The position numbers were made by a program, and so were the translations under genes. Positions 23,915 to 36,439 of a DNA stretch of 64,000 nt are shown here, one piece after another. Every line of letters begins with the position of its first letter. The first letter of the stretch is position 1. The notes below the pieces were generated by a model, which saw only the letters and a list, made by a program, of their open reading frames with translations, was not told the origin of the DNA and did no database searches. Source of the DNA: Eretmocerus hayati (Eukaryota; Arthropoda; Insecta; Hymenoptera; Aphelinidae); assembly GCA_029851415.1 (NCBI GenBank), contig CM056744.1, positions 68,194,172-68,258,171 on the forward strand. The letters run 5' to 3'.

Positions 23915-25024
23915 TGAAACGAGGCTCGTTGCAGCACACTTTCGGGCTTTCAAATAGGCCCGGTTGGTCCCGCCATCCGGGAGATGGCAGCACCTCCCGG
24001 TCCTACTCACCGGCCGGCGTAGTGCGCCTGTCGCTGGCGGAAGCCAAGCCGCGCGCCGCCGGCCGGCACTTCAAGGATGGCCACCCCTTCGTATAGACCT
24101 CCTCGCGTGAGTTTCTCGTCGAATTCACCTCGTGAGCGCCCTCTTTTCGAGCAGCAGAGCAGAGTGGCAGCAGCAGAGCAGATTATTGTTCCGCGTGTGC
24201 CAAACAATCAGTGTTCGCGTCGTTGGTGCCCTGGGGTTTCACCCCTAAGTGCTTGTGTGTGTGTATGTGGTGCTTCATTTCGGTCGCCAGCTCACTCACC
24301 CTATATCTCGCTCCAGGAGGCCCCGCGGGGAGGGCATCGTCTCGACGGCGATATAGCAGTGGTGGTGAGTGGATTGTGGTCACCCGCATGCCCCTTTCGA
24401 TGCCCTGCGATGTCCCACGCCCGGTGTAGTGTTGGATCTAGTGACGCCCGATAATCGTGTCATCGCCCCAGGTCCCCATTGTCTCGTGCGACGTGTCCTT
24501 GCAACGTAAACCTGCCCCACGTCGTCACCCGAGTCAACTCGCTCCCATGAGGGTCCAGCCCTGGAGAAACGCCAATTTTCCATCGTCCGGGTGACTCGCG
24601 CAACAGGTTTCGCGAGGGCAGTGGACATTTTCCCCGCTTGCGCGAGTCGGGAACGCCATTTTGAACGCCCCAGTGAATATCCGGTGACGAAGGAAGTTAG
24701 TTCAGCGGAGTGTTAGTGCGTGCGCATTGCGAGTGGGGAAGCCCCGCCCCTCGATATATGGGCATTTTTGATCCAAGCGAGTGTTAGAGTGAAACCTCGA
24801 TATACGGGCACATTTTCGCCGAGACGAGTTTTGGAACTTAGTATTTTTACTGACAGATGGACAATTTGAGAGACTTTCCCGCCACGTGTGGCCTTTGTAT
24901 TTGGGATTATCGTCCTGTGCGTCGTTACATGATAGTCTCTAATAGCAATGAACGCCTTTTTGTATTTTCATAGGAATCGTGAGTGAATCTCTTCCCTGTG
25001 TCTGCAGACAACCGTTTATTTTCA
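23915..25024 (+). repeat. 3' long terminal repeat
   Basis: The repeat starts TGAAACGAGGCTC and ends ...TTTATTTTCA, colinear with 15,194-16,357. It differs by scattered substitutions, by lacking the ~70-bp segment found in the 5' copy, and by a few extra GT dinucleotides near 24,260. The visible divergence suggests the insertion is not recent. Confidence 0.8.
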
Positions 25025-25277
25025 GGTACGCTCCCACATCCTCCCTCACCGACCCGCCCTTCGTGGCGCGGGGGACCTGGCCCAGTCCCAATCCGGCCCA
25101 GAATAAATTAGGTCATATAGATGGGTTCAGACTTTTTTAGGTGACCCATACCGCCCCGTTACAATTCTATGGTACAAAATATGAACTTCCCATCACATAT
25201 GGAGCCTCACAAAGATCTTCAAGGTATCTGGAACGCATTTGATTCATTCTTCCAATTCCTCCTATCGTAATATTTTC

Positions 25278-25668
25278 GATACACTGTACGTAAAAAGGCA
25301 CTTTGCGCACAGTTTGTCGACGTTTACTCAGAGTTTATCGAAATAGTACATTTCGATACAAGGGCGTAAAACGTTTTATTCGCGTCCGAGTGATGGGTTT
25401 CGGAATCATCACGAGGATGCGAATAACAGGTTTTACGGCCGTGTACCTAACTATACTTTTCGATAAACTGTGAGTAAAAGTCGACAAACTGTGCGCAAAG
25501 TGCACTTTTACGCACAGTGTATCGAAAAGAATAGTTAGATACACGGGCGTGAAACCTATTATTCGCATCCTCGTGATGATTCCGACCCTCGCCTGCGGCT
25601 CGGGCCGGAAACCCATCACTTGGACGCGAATAAAACGTTTTACGCCCTTGTATCGAAATGTACTATTA
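25278..25668. repeat. Inverted repeat, arms of about 150 bp
   Basis: AATAGTACATTTCGATACAA at 25,342 pairs with its complement ending at 25,668. Arms share GGGCGTAAAACGTTTTATTCGCGTCC-type sequence and meet near 25,495. The right arm carries a ~20-bp GC-rich insertion (CCCTCGCCTGCGGCTCGGG). A further segment (25,278-25,340) pairs with 25,460-25,525, so the structure is a nested hairpin typical of short non-autonomous DNA elements. Confidence 0.85.
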
Positions 25669-27587
25669 AGGTGGTTTTTCAATAAAAATCATATTTCCGG
25701 AATCTTTTTGGATGTACGGGAAAGCGGTTTGGTGCATTCCAAATGTATGTCTTGTAGAGCTCATTCTAATTATATGGGTGGTTTCATCAAGTAAGAGGGT
25801 TGAAAAGAGAAAGTATCGATTTCTCAAAGCCATTCTTTTGACTCGTGGAGATGTGATCGAAGACCCTAGCTACTTCTTGGAGCCATTTACTGGAAGCGAA
25901 CTGTAGCGTTTTCGCGTTGTTCCCCGGGCTACTAGCTCTCACAAGAAGATTAAGAGTGCCCACTAGCTATTCCGGAAGGCTTCCAGCGCCACCGTGCTTG
26001 TCAAAAAAGTACTACATCATGGGCGAGCCACCTGTGTGTCGGTAAAGGCGATGCGTGGGTGCGTGCGGTACGAGGAGAGAAATCCAATATTTCCGAAGGG
26101 AGGAAGAATCAAAGAGACAGAGAATGCAAGAGAGGAGGAAGCCGTAGTGTTTTCTCTGAGCTTCAGGTATATTCAGCTCCTTTCACGCTATTGTTATGCT
26201 CCGTAAGGAGACTCCTGCCCTACCGGCCTCTCTTGTCTTCTTGTTTCACCTGTCATGTGACTTTCAGCGTCTATATTTCTATTCCATATGAGATGTGATA
26301 TTTGCTGCAATTAAATTACACGTGCGTAGAGCGTAGAGACCTGAATTGAGTTTTGAAATTTTTTCGAAAAAATTCCGCACGTAGGGCTGCATCGCACGCC
26401 TTTACTCGTAATGCCTAACTTTTGTGACGAATAAAAATAGTAAGAAGATACCCGATAGCCTCCATGACGCCCTAGCAGACGCTCTCTCGCCCCGCGGCAG
26501 CAGTTTCTTCCGATTCTTTGAACTTTATTCCTGAAGATGAAACCCTAACAGGCAATACAGCCCCATGTGAAGAAAAATCTCAGCTTTCCATCAAGCTATT
26601 CAGTTGTTTGATTCAATTCGGATTCAGATCGTATACTTGCAGCAAAAACGCTTCCGTTTTGAAGCTTCCCAGATGGCCACCGCGGCACTGAAAACAACTG
26701 GGGAGCACTCTCAATGAAAAACTTCTCATTTCAAAGGTTTTGGAAGAATGTATAATTTGCTTACTTGTGGCTCTTGATTATTTGGCTCTTTTAGGAGCTA
26801 CAGTAGAAATTGAGCTGTTTCGGGGAAAGTAGAGAATCTATGAGTGAATTCTTGATAACTGTCTACATTTTCTGTTACCAAATTATTGCGATTATGTTTT
26901 CAAAGACATTCACCTCCACTACGGAAATAATCTGAAACGGTATTATTGGCCATGGTCGCACATGCATACATCTAAACAATCTTCAATATTCACCAAACTT
27001 ATGGAATTACTTTTGCAAGTAGAACAGATCCAAATATATGTAAGAACTCTTGGGTGTGAACGGAGGGTTTTATCTCCACAAATCTGAATTGGACGTTACT
27101 TGATCAACTGAAACGCAGAGGGCCAAGAGTATAATCTCACTAGTTAAAACTCACAGTCGAAACATTGGGCTGAATTGAGGATACAAATATGTGTTCAGAC
27201 TTGAATTGACAGTCTCAACAAGACTCTGAAGTCAGTTTGGCCCTAGATCATCGTACTGCCAAGTCTATGGACCTTAAATTATGTTGACAGTTCCGGGTGC
27301 CACACCGTCGAGGTATGAGACGACGTTTTAGAGCTGAATTACTCTCAAAACTGTGTTGAGATGCTCAATTTGAGTTGCATGAACACACACTCACGGTCAC
27401 CCACGCTTCAATAGACGAGAGAGTGCCCATTTTGTCTCTTTTGATAGAACCCACAGCTCGCTCCTGGCTCCAGCCTCGTTCCCGGAAGCTTCCACAAAGA
27501 TTTGGAATCACAATCGAGAGTGATTCTACATATTCTGGGGAGCCTAATTGAGACGGAAGCATATGAGAAGCTCTACAGAATTTTTAG
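25669..27587. other. AT-rich intergenic, no recognised gene
   Basis: Short open frames such as 25,994-26,206 show no known motif. No RNA gene or clear repeat was found. Confidence 0.5.
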
Positions 27588-29300
27588 CCAAGGGGGTTCT
27601 CAGTAATGTGACATACTTAAACTACCCAGATTGTACTGTCACGCAATGGCACATACTCATCACTTTCCCTAGTGAGTATTACTGCTACCTACCCAGTACG
27701 GAATGAACACATGACGGATTCTGGAGGGGCGCTCCAGAATCAACGCAACAGTAGTTGCCCAGTATGTGACAGGTACTGGAGGAGTACGTGACGGATTCTG
27801 GAGGCATTGATCAGCAAGCCGTGGGACAGTAAATGCATGTATGAGCCAAATCTGGAACGAGTACGTGACAGACTCTGAGAGCGTATTATGAGCTATCATG
27901 AGGCAGTAGTTGCCAGCACATAACAGGTGAGATACAAGTTCGTGACGAACGCCGGAGTCGCAGCGGGTTGAATTAAACGTATCGCATACGAAGTAATGCC
28001 CTCCCTGGTGGAAATGTACACCATCAAAAATGTTCAACTAAACATTTTATCGCCAGTTCTTACGCGCAGGAAATGTTGAAGTGAAATTCGCCAAGGACCT
28101 GGCAGTTTACGGCGAAGAGTGTGTTGACAAAATTCACCTAACCTCACTTGTATCGCGACAGTTTCTCACTAAGAATGCTCGTCGCAACTGTTGTTGAAAA
28201 GCGGAAAAGAAGAACGTTTTAGAGGCATTTTTCTGCACATTATATCGCGAGTAACTCTTCGAATATTCATAACCTTCATTAACTTGCAACGATTTTTTGT
28301 GCGATTTAGGTATTCCATCCCCATAGTGAAAAGCTTACGGGCAGGAATGACCAAGGATTCATCTTCGAATTTCTGAATCGCATTTGTTCATTGCAAGACC
28401 AAATTTTCAAATTCAAATAACTTCGAAGTTCTATAATAGGATATGACATCATAGTTTGATAAGCCTCTTACAACTGACAGTATCACCTGAGTCTTGCAAT
28501 CTACTTTTGGTGCACTCCCCACACGAACAATATACTTTAACTCCTTATTGTTCCTATTTTCTTTACAACTAACCACTGCGAATACTGTGACTCCATTACT
28601 TTATGTGTTGCATAACCAGATATGCACACAATACCTCATGATTGAGAAATACTGTGAATCACATTCTGTGATTCTATATGGTGTAAGTATTTTGCATGTA
28701 AGAATATTGTATCAACGATATCGAAAATGTTTGTTCTAAGGCCTCACCCCAAGGCGTCAAATCAACGTCACCCTACCAATCACTGTTTTAGGGTAATGGT
28801 TAGCAGCACGGACTTCCTTGCAGGAGGCCAGTTCGATCTCCGCCAGCCCCCAATTTTCATAAATAAATTCTCTACAATACCATTAGCAAGTCACGATTTC
28901 CTCAGATAGAAATATTACACCCGTTCGAGAGAATCATTCAGTCCCACGTTGGTTTGATTTTTTATTTTTCAACATAAACTTGTTAGTAGCACGTATGCGA
29001 TCCCTTTGTACAGATGGAATCCTGATATGACTGGTGAAAATACTCCCGAGAATAGCCAGAAAATTGTCTAAAAATGTTCAATACCCATAAACTGGCCAAA
29101 GTACTGTTCCATAGATGTCCGTTTTTTCGTCGTAAGAACTGGGCATGAAATTCCTGGTGCACAGCAGAAATGGCCAATTTCTGGTCGAAAAATGTTTGAC
29201 ATTTCCGCTAAGGCTGCCACGTAATCATTACGTACTGGGTACGGGACGGCATAAATACTTGCAGAAAATCGGTTAAGTGCGGTGATGGCTGGGATTTTCA
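27588..29300 (-). repeat. Dispersed repeat, copy 1, split by a 1.2-kb insertion
   Basis: 27,588-28,000 and 29,212-29,300 together match, in reverse orientation and the same order, the continuous repeat at 56,660-57,125. Shared landmarks are GGGGGTTCTCAGTAATGTGA at the outer end, GTCACGTACT-type subrepeats beside CCAGAATCCG, and GTAATGATTACGTGGCAGC at the other end. The 28,000-29,212 segment is absent from the other copy and is therefore a likely insertion. A 122-codon minus-strand frame (27,669-28,037) overlaps this repeat and is regarded as incidental. Confidence 0.85.
28791..28850 (+). repeat. tRNA-related SINE head (A-box and B-box like)
   Basis: GGGTAATGGTTAGCA resembles an RNA polymerase III A box and GTTCGATCTC a B box (consensus GGTTCGANTCC), about 30 bp apart. 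The segment does not fold into a cloverleaf with a paired acceptor stem. It is followed by an AT-rich tail, as in a tRNA-derived SINE. It lies inside the 1.2-kb insertion in the dispersed repeat. Confidence 0.5.
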
Positions 29301-30816
29301 AGGGAATAATACAACGCACGCTAGCCTAGCACACCGAGATTTTCAGCCAGCTAACATGCCATCTATACACATGCAAACTTCACAGTCCAGTGTTGATGAA
29401 AAAAGGGATAGAATCTCACAAGCATCTCGCATTCAATCACAATCTTTTTCAATCATGCTACGTTTTTCGAAATTGAATCGTTACTCCATGAGAACAATGA
29501 TTTCAGATTTTTTAAATGACATTTAAAGCCTAATGATGATTTTTGTACGCACCCAGAATTTAAAAGTCTCCATGATTATGCCGTCTACATCACCTGTACA
29601 GCACTCTTCTGCAGAATCCCTCCACGGGAGAGTGAGAGTGCGAATAACGCTGCTAAGCCGAAATATTGAGTCAAATGGGGGAAAAAGCCTTGAAGAAACC
29701 AAAGCGAATGTATGTGGATAGAAAAGAGTATCATGCAGGGATGGATTTTACTATCCCCCATACGAGCAATTTGTGTTTATTTGTCACTAGCATACATTAC
29801 TAGGAAAGATTTGAACAAAGGTTTTCGACTTCCATCGACCGGTTTCCAAGCAGATTCCACGCGCGGGTGTTTGTGGCAGTGTAACTAATATGCGATTTCT
29901 GCAGATCGGTGCCAGAATAGTCAGTATATAAGGAGTGAGACAAACCTGAGACATTTATGACTCAGGAAAGAGGAAAATCATCTTCAACCTGGATTCTCGC
30001 ATCTTCCTCTTCCTTCGAAGATCCGGAGTGGCTCCAGATCCGCAAAAATTCCAGCCTTCCAATACATGGACATTGCGTGATTTAAGCTCTAACAACTCCT
30101 GTTTTCCAGTCATAACTCCTGAGTTCACTGATCAGACAGACTAAGTTGCCGGAAACACTTTCAAGAGAAGAAAGGTCATAGCCCAAAAACGAATGGTATG
30201 ACGATGATTTTGGTTTCGTGCAAGAACTAAAGGAAATTTTCAGGAAAGATGAAAAATAACCTGCAGTTTTATGATCAAACGTTGATAAATTACAAGAAAC
30301 CGCAGGGTGAACATATTCTCAAGTATTGTATGTATTGCAAATGTCTTTGCAAATCAATTCGACCATTCAATCATGTTTTACGGGTATCGGTTCCTATACT
30401 CAGATTATAAGTTTCAGAGTATCCTGATCCATCCTCAAGGATATGTCGGTCTTGAAAATGTTATGCAGATGTTGATTCAGTCTCAAACATTATAAGATTG
30501 ACTACTCCTCTTTACTTTTTTCATTGTCACATCTAAATCTCGAGTAAAGTATTCCTTGTGTAGTTGATGGAACTGATGCAAAAATTGCCTCAAATGATCA
30601 CCTGCATCAATCGTTCTCTAGCATACGATTCTAAAGCCCAACTCATGTGGCCTTCGTATCATTCGGTCACTTTCCTGAGCGTACTATTCAATTCTTGAAT
30701 GACAAATTACCCTACACACGTAAACTGTTTCGACATGTGTAGAACAAGCGTAGTTGAGAATCAACATTGGAGCAATTTTCTAATCCATAATCTTGGAACA
30801 ACATCACCTGACTAGC
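29301..30816. other. AT-rich intergenic, no recognised gene
   Basis: A TATATAAGG motif occurs at about 29,924-29,932 with no open frame attached. The frames 29,533-29,721 and 30,307-30,495 are short and featureless. Confidence 0.5.
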
Positions 30817-31186
30817 TACACGGAGAAACCAAAACGTACTCGCGGGAACGTCATGTGCGACGGCGTTTGGTCTGCTCGCTTGTTTGATCGCGCGCGCGAG
30901 ACCGGGGCGTACCGTACGTCCCGGCGATGCGCGCAGCGCGAGAAGAGCGCGAGCGGTGTAACGAGAGCTGCGCGAGTCTGACGATCTCTACGAACTTGAG
31001 AAATCGGTGATTTGTATCATTGGATGATAATTCTGGGTGGATATATTGATCCACAGACAACGTGTATCGCTGGCCTTGATTATCTATTCAAAAGTCTGAT
31101 AATAACTCATCACAAATTCTTGATCCCAGATCCCCTATGGGGGCCGGCAGCTGAAATATAACATTTGCTTGTAATAACGGGAAGGT

Positions 31187-31254
31187 GCATACGGTCGAGT
31201 GGTAGAATACTCGACTCGCACGCGGGGGTTGCGGGTTCAAGCCTGCGATCAACC
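31187..31254 (+). pseudogene. tRNA-Gly-like pseudogene
   Basis: GCATACGGTCGAGTGGTAGA aligns with the 5' half of animal tRNA-Gly. It continues with a CTCG...ACGCGGG anticodon arm and a GGGTTCAAGCCTGC T-arm with a B box. The anticodon position reads CGC rather than GCC, one anticodon-stem pair is lost, and the 3' end (GATCAACC) cannot pair with the 5' GCATACG. It is tRNA-derived but not a functional tRNA. Confidence 0.7.
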
Positions 31255-31865
31255 AAAATTTTTTCCTTCGTAACTATTATTCTAAAAATTATCTTAGAAT
31301 CAATTTCCAATTTCGATTCTCTATCCATGATTTTTGATTATCGTAACCATTAAAAAAATCTCATAAATACAAGACGTACGAATACAATCAAATACAACGT
31401 ACAAGAATGATCTCCAATTTTGGTATTTTCTTGATTTGTTCTTCATAACACATCATTCTGTGCCTCAAAATTCAGAATGATGATTAACCACCTGATACTG
31501 GATAGTATGACTTGAATCTGCCAACACTTTCACGCGTCTCGTATGTACGACCATAGGCGAGGGTGACCCGCACCTCAGAATTCTGGGACAAAATTTTCGC
31601 CAAAACAAATAAGAATTTGTGATGATAAGTATATTTCCGTAGAACTATTCACATTGCAGGGATATCCTGGAGATTTGTCGAAATGATCTGAAATTAACAG
31701 TTTACATTTCCACCTATTACTTTTTTCTGCCGTTGTGAGACTGATCTGAAATGAGTTCCATCCTCATATCATCTACGTAATCATTGGACAAACCAACTCA
31801 ATCGAGATACCTGTATACAATGAAAAAAAAACTTTGGAAAGGTGACATAACGGAGAAAAAGTTTT

Positions 31866-31934
31866 GGTTGATCGCAGGCTTGAACCCGCAACCTCCCGCG
31901 TGCGAGGCGAGTATTCTACCACTTGACCGTATGC
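31866..31934 (-). pseudogene. tRNA-Gly-like pseudogene, mirror copy
   Basis: This is the reverse-strand partner of 31,187-31,254, with a few substitutions (for example CTCGCCTCGC in place of CTCGACTCGC and GGGAGGTT in place of GGGGGTT). It shows the same B box and the same failure of the acceptor stem. It is part of the palindrome arm. Confidence 0.7.
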
Positions 31935-32507
31935 ACTTTCCCATCAGTACAAACGAAGAGGGGATCTGAGACCAAGGAGTTGTGATCAGTTATGATCAGA
32001 CCTTTGAATAAATAACACAGCCCCACAAAGAGAAAAAAGAGGTCTGAACCAAGGCTCTCACTATGTCACCTTTATGTTTTTTGGGTCAATGATTTTGATA
32101 CCGGTGTCGGTTTTCACCGATCACATCAATTTTTCGAGATATTGAAGATCGAAACGAGGGGAAAAATGGAAAATCGCTGAAAATTTTTTTATATATGTTT
32201 TTCGGGTCCAAGAACATGAATCCGATGCTATTCTTCATCTACGGTCACACAAAGCTGAGATATTGATTACAACTTGAGTTTTATGACGGATAGTTTGATT
32301 TTCGACATCAAATTCTGAAAGAACACAAAATTCTACGTCCAAATATGTATTCTTAAGAATTTTTCAGTGACTTTCAGAAGGTCACACAGCGGAACAATTC
32401 AGCACTTAACGAGAATAAGACCCACTGACCTGATGCATGACTCCCCAATCTACCGGCCTGATGAGCTAATGTATGACCTACTCACCTACCAACATCTTTA
32501 TCTGCCA

Positions 32508-35273
32508 CATATAAAGGGTTCCGGACCAGAATGGTATAAGTCCATTTTGGTGAAATTTGAGTTTTTGACGGGAAATGGTAGAAAATGCGTGTGAAAACAT
32601 GTACGTACAACTCCGGGAGTGAAAATGTGTTTCCGTGCGTCACAAGCGCTTTGACCATTTTTTGCCTGAAAGAAGTTTCGATATTTCTCCGGACCAGAAC
32701 GATATAAGTCCACGCTCGAACACTAAAACACTGCTCTGACGCCTTCCATCTTGAACCATTGCACTTTTTTAGGTCTCGCGAAGTGGCAGTAGACCCGAAA
32801 ATATAGGATTCAGACATCGCATGTTCCTTGGGTGGCTGCATTGACTCGCTAAGATGTTTGCAAGCGGAAGTTCGTCGCTACCCTCTTCACGATTTAGCAT
32901 ACAGGAGAACCCTATCGCGAAGGAAAATCGCAGAACAGCATTCCGTGAGGGTTCGCAAGAATATTGTGACTTTCCTAGAGGCTTTGAATTGAACTTCAGC
33001 CATCCCACATCGTCAGTCATGAGACCAGAATGACAGTGGCCCGGGCAGTGGCCACTCGAAAAAAACTGACAATGAGTCGATAGACCTATCGATGATCTCG
33101 CTATAGTTCTCGTTTTTTATCGTGCCCTCAGAGATCTTTTCAGAAGATCGAATCATTGAACCTAAGATACGGGCAAGTTCAAATAATTCATTTAGCTTTT
33201 TTTTACCTTGACTACCTATAGCTTCATCGTCGGATAGACACATCTCATTCACAATTAATCCAGTATATAGTTTTAAAAATTACTAACTCGCTTTTTCAAT
33301 ATTAGTAGTCACCCAACTGTCAGCTCAACTCCTCCATTAGTTACAAGCGAATTTCACTGTGAAGGATATTGTGTCAAGAAATACTGGATTTCTCCAATTG
33401 ATCCCCCTGCAACTAATTCGATTTACATTAAATTGTTTATCAATATCAGTGTTGCCAGACTCATAAATTCAAGGAATTCTGATCATCTATTCGCACTCCA
33501 TATTCAAATAGAATTGTTCAAATGCTGAAATTCTCAGTACGAACTGTCTGAATTTGATACTTCAAGTAGAAGTTCTGTACTTTGCGACCTACCAAACATT
33601 ATAAATTATAGATCAAGCTGATTAAATCAATACTTGTCGATGAAGCCCTTTAATGTGCACCCGTGGACCCGCAATATCACGAATGAAATCGATTACAGTC
33701 ATGGTACTCTAAATAGAACCTGTTCGGTAACATCTGTCGATGTGACTCGAGGATGATTCTTGAACATTAGCAAATGTCTTCATCGACACCTAATGGAGAT
33801 ACTCCTAGTCGAGAATTTGGGAGAAAACGTGAACTTATACCGCTCTGGCCGGGAAAATTTTTCAACTTTTCCTTCTACCCAAAAGCGGACGTTTTTTCAT
33901 TCTAAACGGTGTAAATTCACAATATCTCCACACTTTCCGATCTAAAATAGTGAAAGTCGACTCGTTTCTCCATCTGTTCTGGTTCGAAACGGTCACGGTG
34001 GTCCTGAACCAAGTCTATCTTCCGCTGACGACAGCAAGTGGGATTCTTGTTTGATATGGTTTGGGACATCTATGGGATCACAACCTACTAAGAATCAGAA
34101 TCGCCACATGGGCCATTTTTTAAAAAAGGCAAAAAAACGTGTTTTTCCAATGATTTCCCCTTTTTCACCCTCAAAAACTCGAAAGGAACGCATTTTATCG
34201 GAGAAAATGTGGAGCAACGTTTGGTAGAACTTGGAACGATAAACAAAAAAGGTCTCCACACATTTTTCCACATAAGACCTCCTGTTCCTGTAATAAACGT
34301 ATTCCGTCTGAGACTCGTATATTATCTGTCATTTTTCACGGTTTCGACCCCGTAACTCGAGAGGAACACATTTCATCAAAAGATATGAACATCAAATATT
34401 TGTAGATCTTCAAAGGATAAACAAGAAACATATGTACATATTCTTTCAAGTAAGGCCTCCTCTTTCTAATACGAGTCTCGGACGAAAATACGTTTGTTAC
34501 GGGAACGGACGACCTTGTATCGAGAAATGTGTTGAGACCTTTTTGATTCATTCTCCAAAGATCTACAAGAAATGACTGTACACTTTCTTCGATAAAATGC
34601 GTTCCCTTTGAGTGATGGGGTCAGAACCGTGGAAAATGACAGATGAAATACGAGTATCAGACGGAAATACGTTCATTGCAGGAACAGGAGGTCTTATATG
34701 GGAAAATGTGTTGGGACCTTTTTTGTTCCAAGTTCTACAAAAAGTTGCTCTACATATTTTTCAATAGCATGTGTCCTTTTCGAGTTTTTGAGGGTGAAAA
34801 ACTGGAAAACATCGAAAGAACACGTTTTTTCGGCTTTTTTAAAAAAATGGCCCAAGTGGCGATTTTGATTCTTAGTAGGTTGTGATCCCACAGATGTTCC
34901 GGACCAGATCCAACAAAAATCCTACTTGCTGTCGTCAGCGGAGGGTAGACTTGGTTCAGGACCACCGTGCGGTACAAAGCAGAAATAGTGTTTTTATACT
35001 GTTCTGGTCCGGAAAAAAAGTCGAAGAATTTTCCAGGCCAGATCGGTGTAAGTCCATTTTTAAATGTGAAGTAATGAGTAATTGAAGTGAACAATTGAAA
35101 ATCATTACCCTCTATACAACAACTATCGTGAAAACTTACCTAATATATGATAAAAAAGGAACTGAGACTCAAAATAATGATTCGAATTTCCTGTTGCGAA
35201 AAAAACTTTGAGTTGAATTTCCCAGAAATGGAGAAAATGGACTTATACCGTTCTGGTCCGGAGCCCTTCATAT
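32508..35273. mobile_element. Third-level element with a further palindrome inside
   Basis: The ends are CCGGACCAGAATGGTATAAG and its complement near 35,240, with about 45 bp of terminal inverted repeat. Inside, 33,825-35,065 is itself a palindrome centred near 34,470. Its arms share GAACTTATACCG / CGGTGTAAGTCC, CCTGAACCAAGTCTA, GACGACAGCAAGT and ACAACCTACTAAGAATCAGA. A solo copy of the end motif (CCGGACCAGAACGATATAAG) lies at about 32,690. Degenerate repeats built on GACCTACTGACCT flank it on both sides (32,400-32,500; 35,290-35,560), so it probably inserted into that array. Confidence 0.8.
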
Positions 35274-35584
35274 AGCACCATTCCGTTGGCTGGTGACCTA
35301 TAGACCCACTGACCTACGTACTTGCCATATCACCCGACAGTACGCCGACACGCTGGTCGGCGTGCCGACTCATGTATCTGGCGCATGACCCACTAACTCG
35401 CCAACCTGGTGACCTGGGATGCCCAACAGTCCCACCGACCTACTGACCTGTCATATAATACGCCGACCTGACGAATGACCTACTCATCTTCCGACTTATC
35501 CATTCGATACATGAGACACCAACTTGTACATTTGGTGACATTTCGGCAGACTCACAGACCCATAGTGATAATGCTTTCGTAGAA

Positions 35585-35960
35585 ACGAACAAGATTACGA
35601 AACGACGATGGAAACAGAATTTATCTAAGATATTGATCCGGCGTAACGTCCTTTCGAGTTATCAGCGGTATTGCTGGGACGCCTTTCCTCCGCACGCTCC
35701 ATCGCGAATATCTCAGAAACAGCGCGATTCTGAGGAAAAAGCAGCCTAATACTTATTTGACGGCCTATGAAAGATGAACAAGGGAGTATTGATGCAAAAT
35801 ATTGATTTAACGAAACCCCCTCGAGTTATAAGCATGAGAGCGAGTGGTATGTATGTCATCCGCACGTTCTATCGTGATTATGTCAGAAACAGTGCGATTC
35901 TGAGGAAAAAACACTTGACTATCAATTTAACGATCGCAGAAAAATGAACAAGAAAGTATT
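35585..35960 (+). repeat. Two tandem diverged units of about 185 bp
   Basis: 35,585-35,775 and 35,776-35,960 share GCGATTCTGAGGAAAAA, TCCGCACG(C/T)TC, ATGAACAAG and TCGAGTTAT. They lie inside the second-level element and have no coding signal. Confidence 0.7.
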
Positions 35961-36439
35961 CCTGTAAAATTCCGATTAATGCCATCAGTTTCGAGCTAAA
36001 CGGTAAAATTCGCAATTTTCATCATTTTTGGTCAGAATTTCGACCTTCGACCACTCGATTTGGCGGTACTGACCATACCCAGAGTGCCCACCTTGTTTGG
36101 TTTTCAATATATGGTCCATAAGCTTTCTAATAAACAGAGGGTGGGCACTGTAGGTCGACAGTCATGTACTGCTTACAAATTAATTATTTAATGAATTCAT
36201 TGCTCAGCTTCTCCCACACCTCCGGTGCCCACCTTTTTGAATAAACTCTTGTAATTTTTCATACTAGTTTTTGAAATATTCATCTCGCTGTAGGCCAGCG
36301 GACATACAAAAGGTCCTGTGGAGACCGGACTAATGTCAAAAATCAAATTTTCCGTCATAAAACTCAAGTTATAGTCGATATCTCAGCTTTGTGTGACCGT
36401 AGATAGCATCGGATTCGTGTTCTTGGACCCGTAAAACAT

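Larger units (their letters stand above)
15194..25024 (+). mobile_element. Decayed Ty3/gypsy-like LTR retrotransposon
   Basis: Two direct repeats of about 1.1 kb flank a region with a Ty3/gypsy-type pol (reverse transcriptase, RNase H, integrase) and a zinc-knuckle ORF, all on the plus strand. A purine-rich tract precedes the 3' LTR. There is no recognisable gag between the 5' LTR and pol. That stretch instead holds a fold-back insertion and AT-rich sequence. I cannot see a target-site duplication (flanks ...CAATTC and GGTACG...) or a clear tRNA primer-binding site after the 5' LTR. The element may therefore be rearranged, or a composite of two related insertions. Confidence 0.8.
31085..32010. 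repeat. Inner palindrome carrying two head-to-head tRNA-like sequences
   Basis: 31,085-31,260 pairs with 31,860-32,010. Both arms contain the tRNA-Gly-like segment, a GGGGATCTG/CAGATCCCC motif and a CAGACTTTTGAATA-type end that belongs to the outer TIR. About 600 bp of unrelated AT-rich sequence separates the arms. Confidence 0.85.

Noticed and set aside
31187..31254. Functional tRNA gene
   Set aside because: The acceptor stem does not pair and an anticodon-stem pair is lost; it is a tRNA-derived relic.
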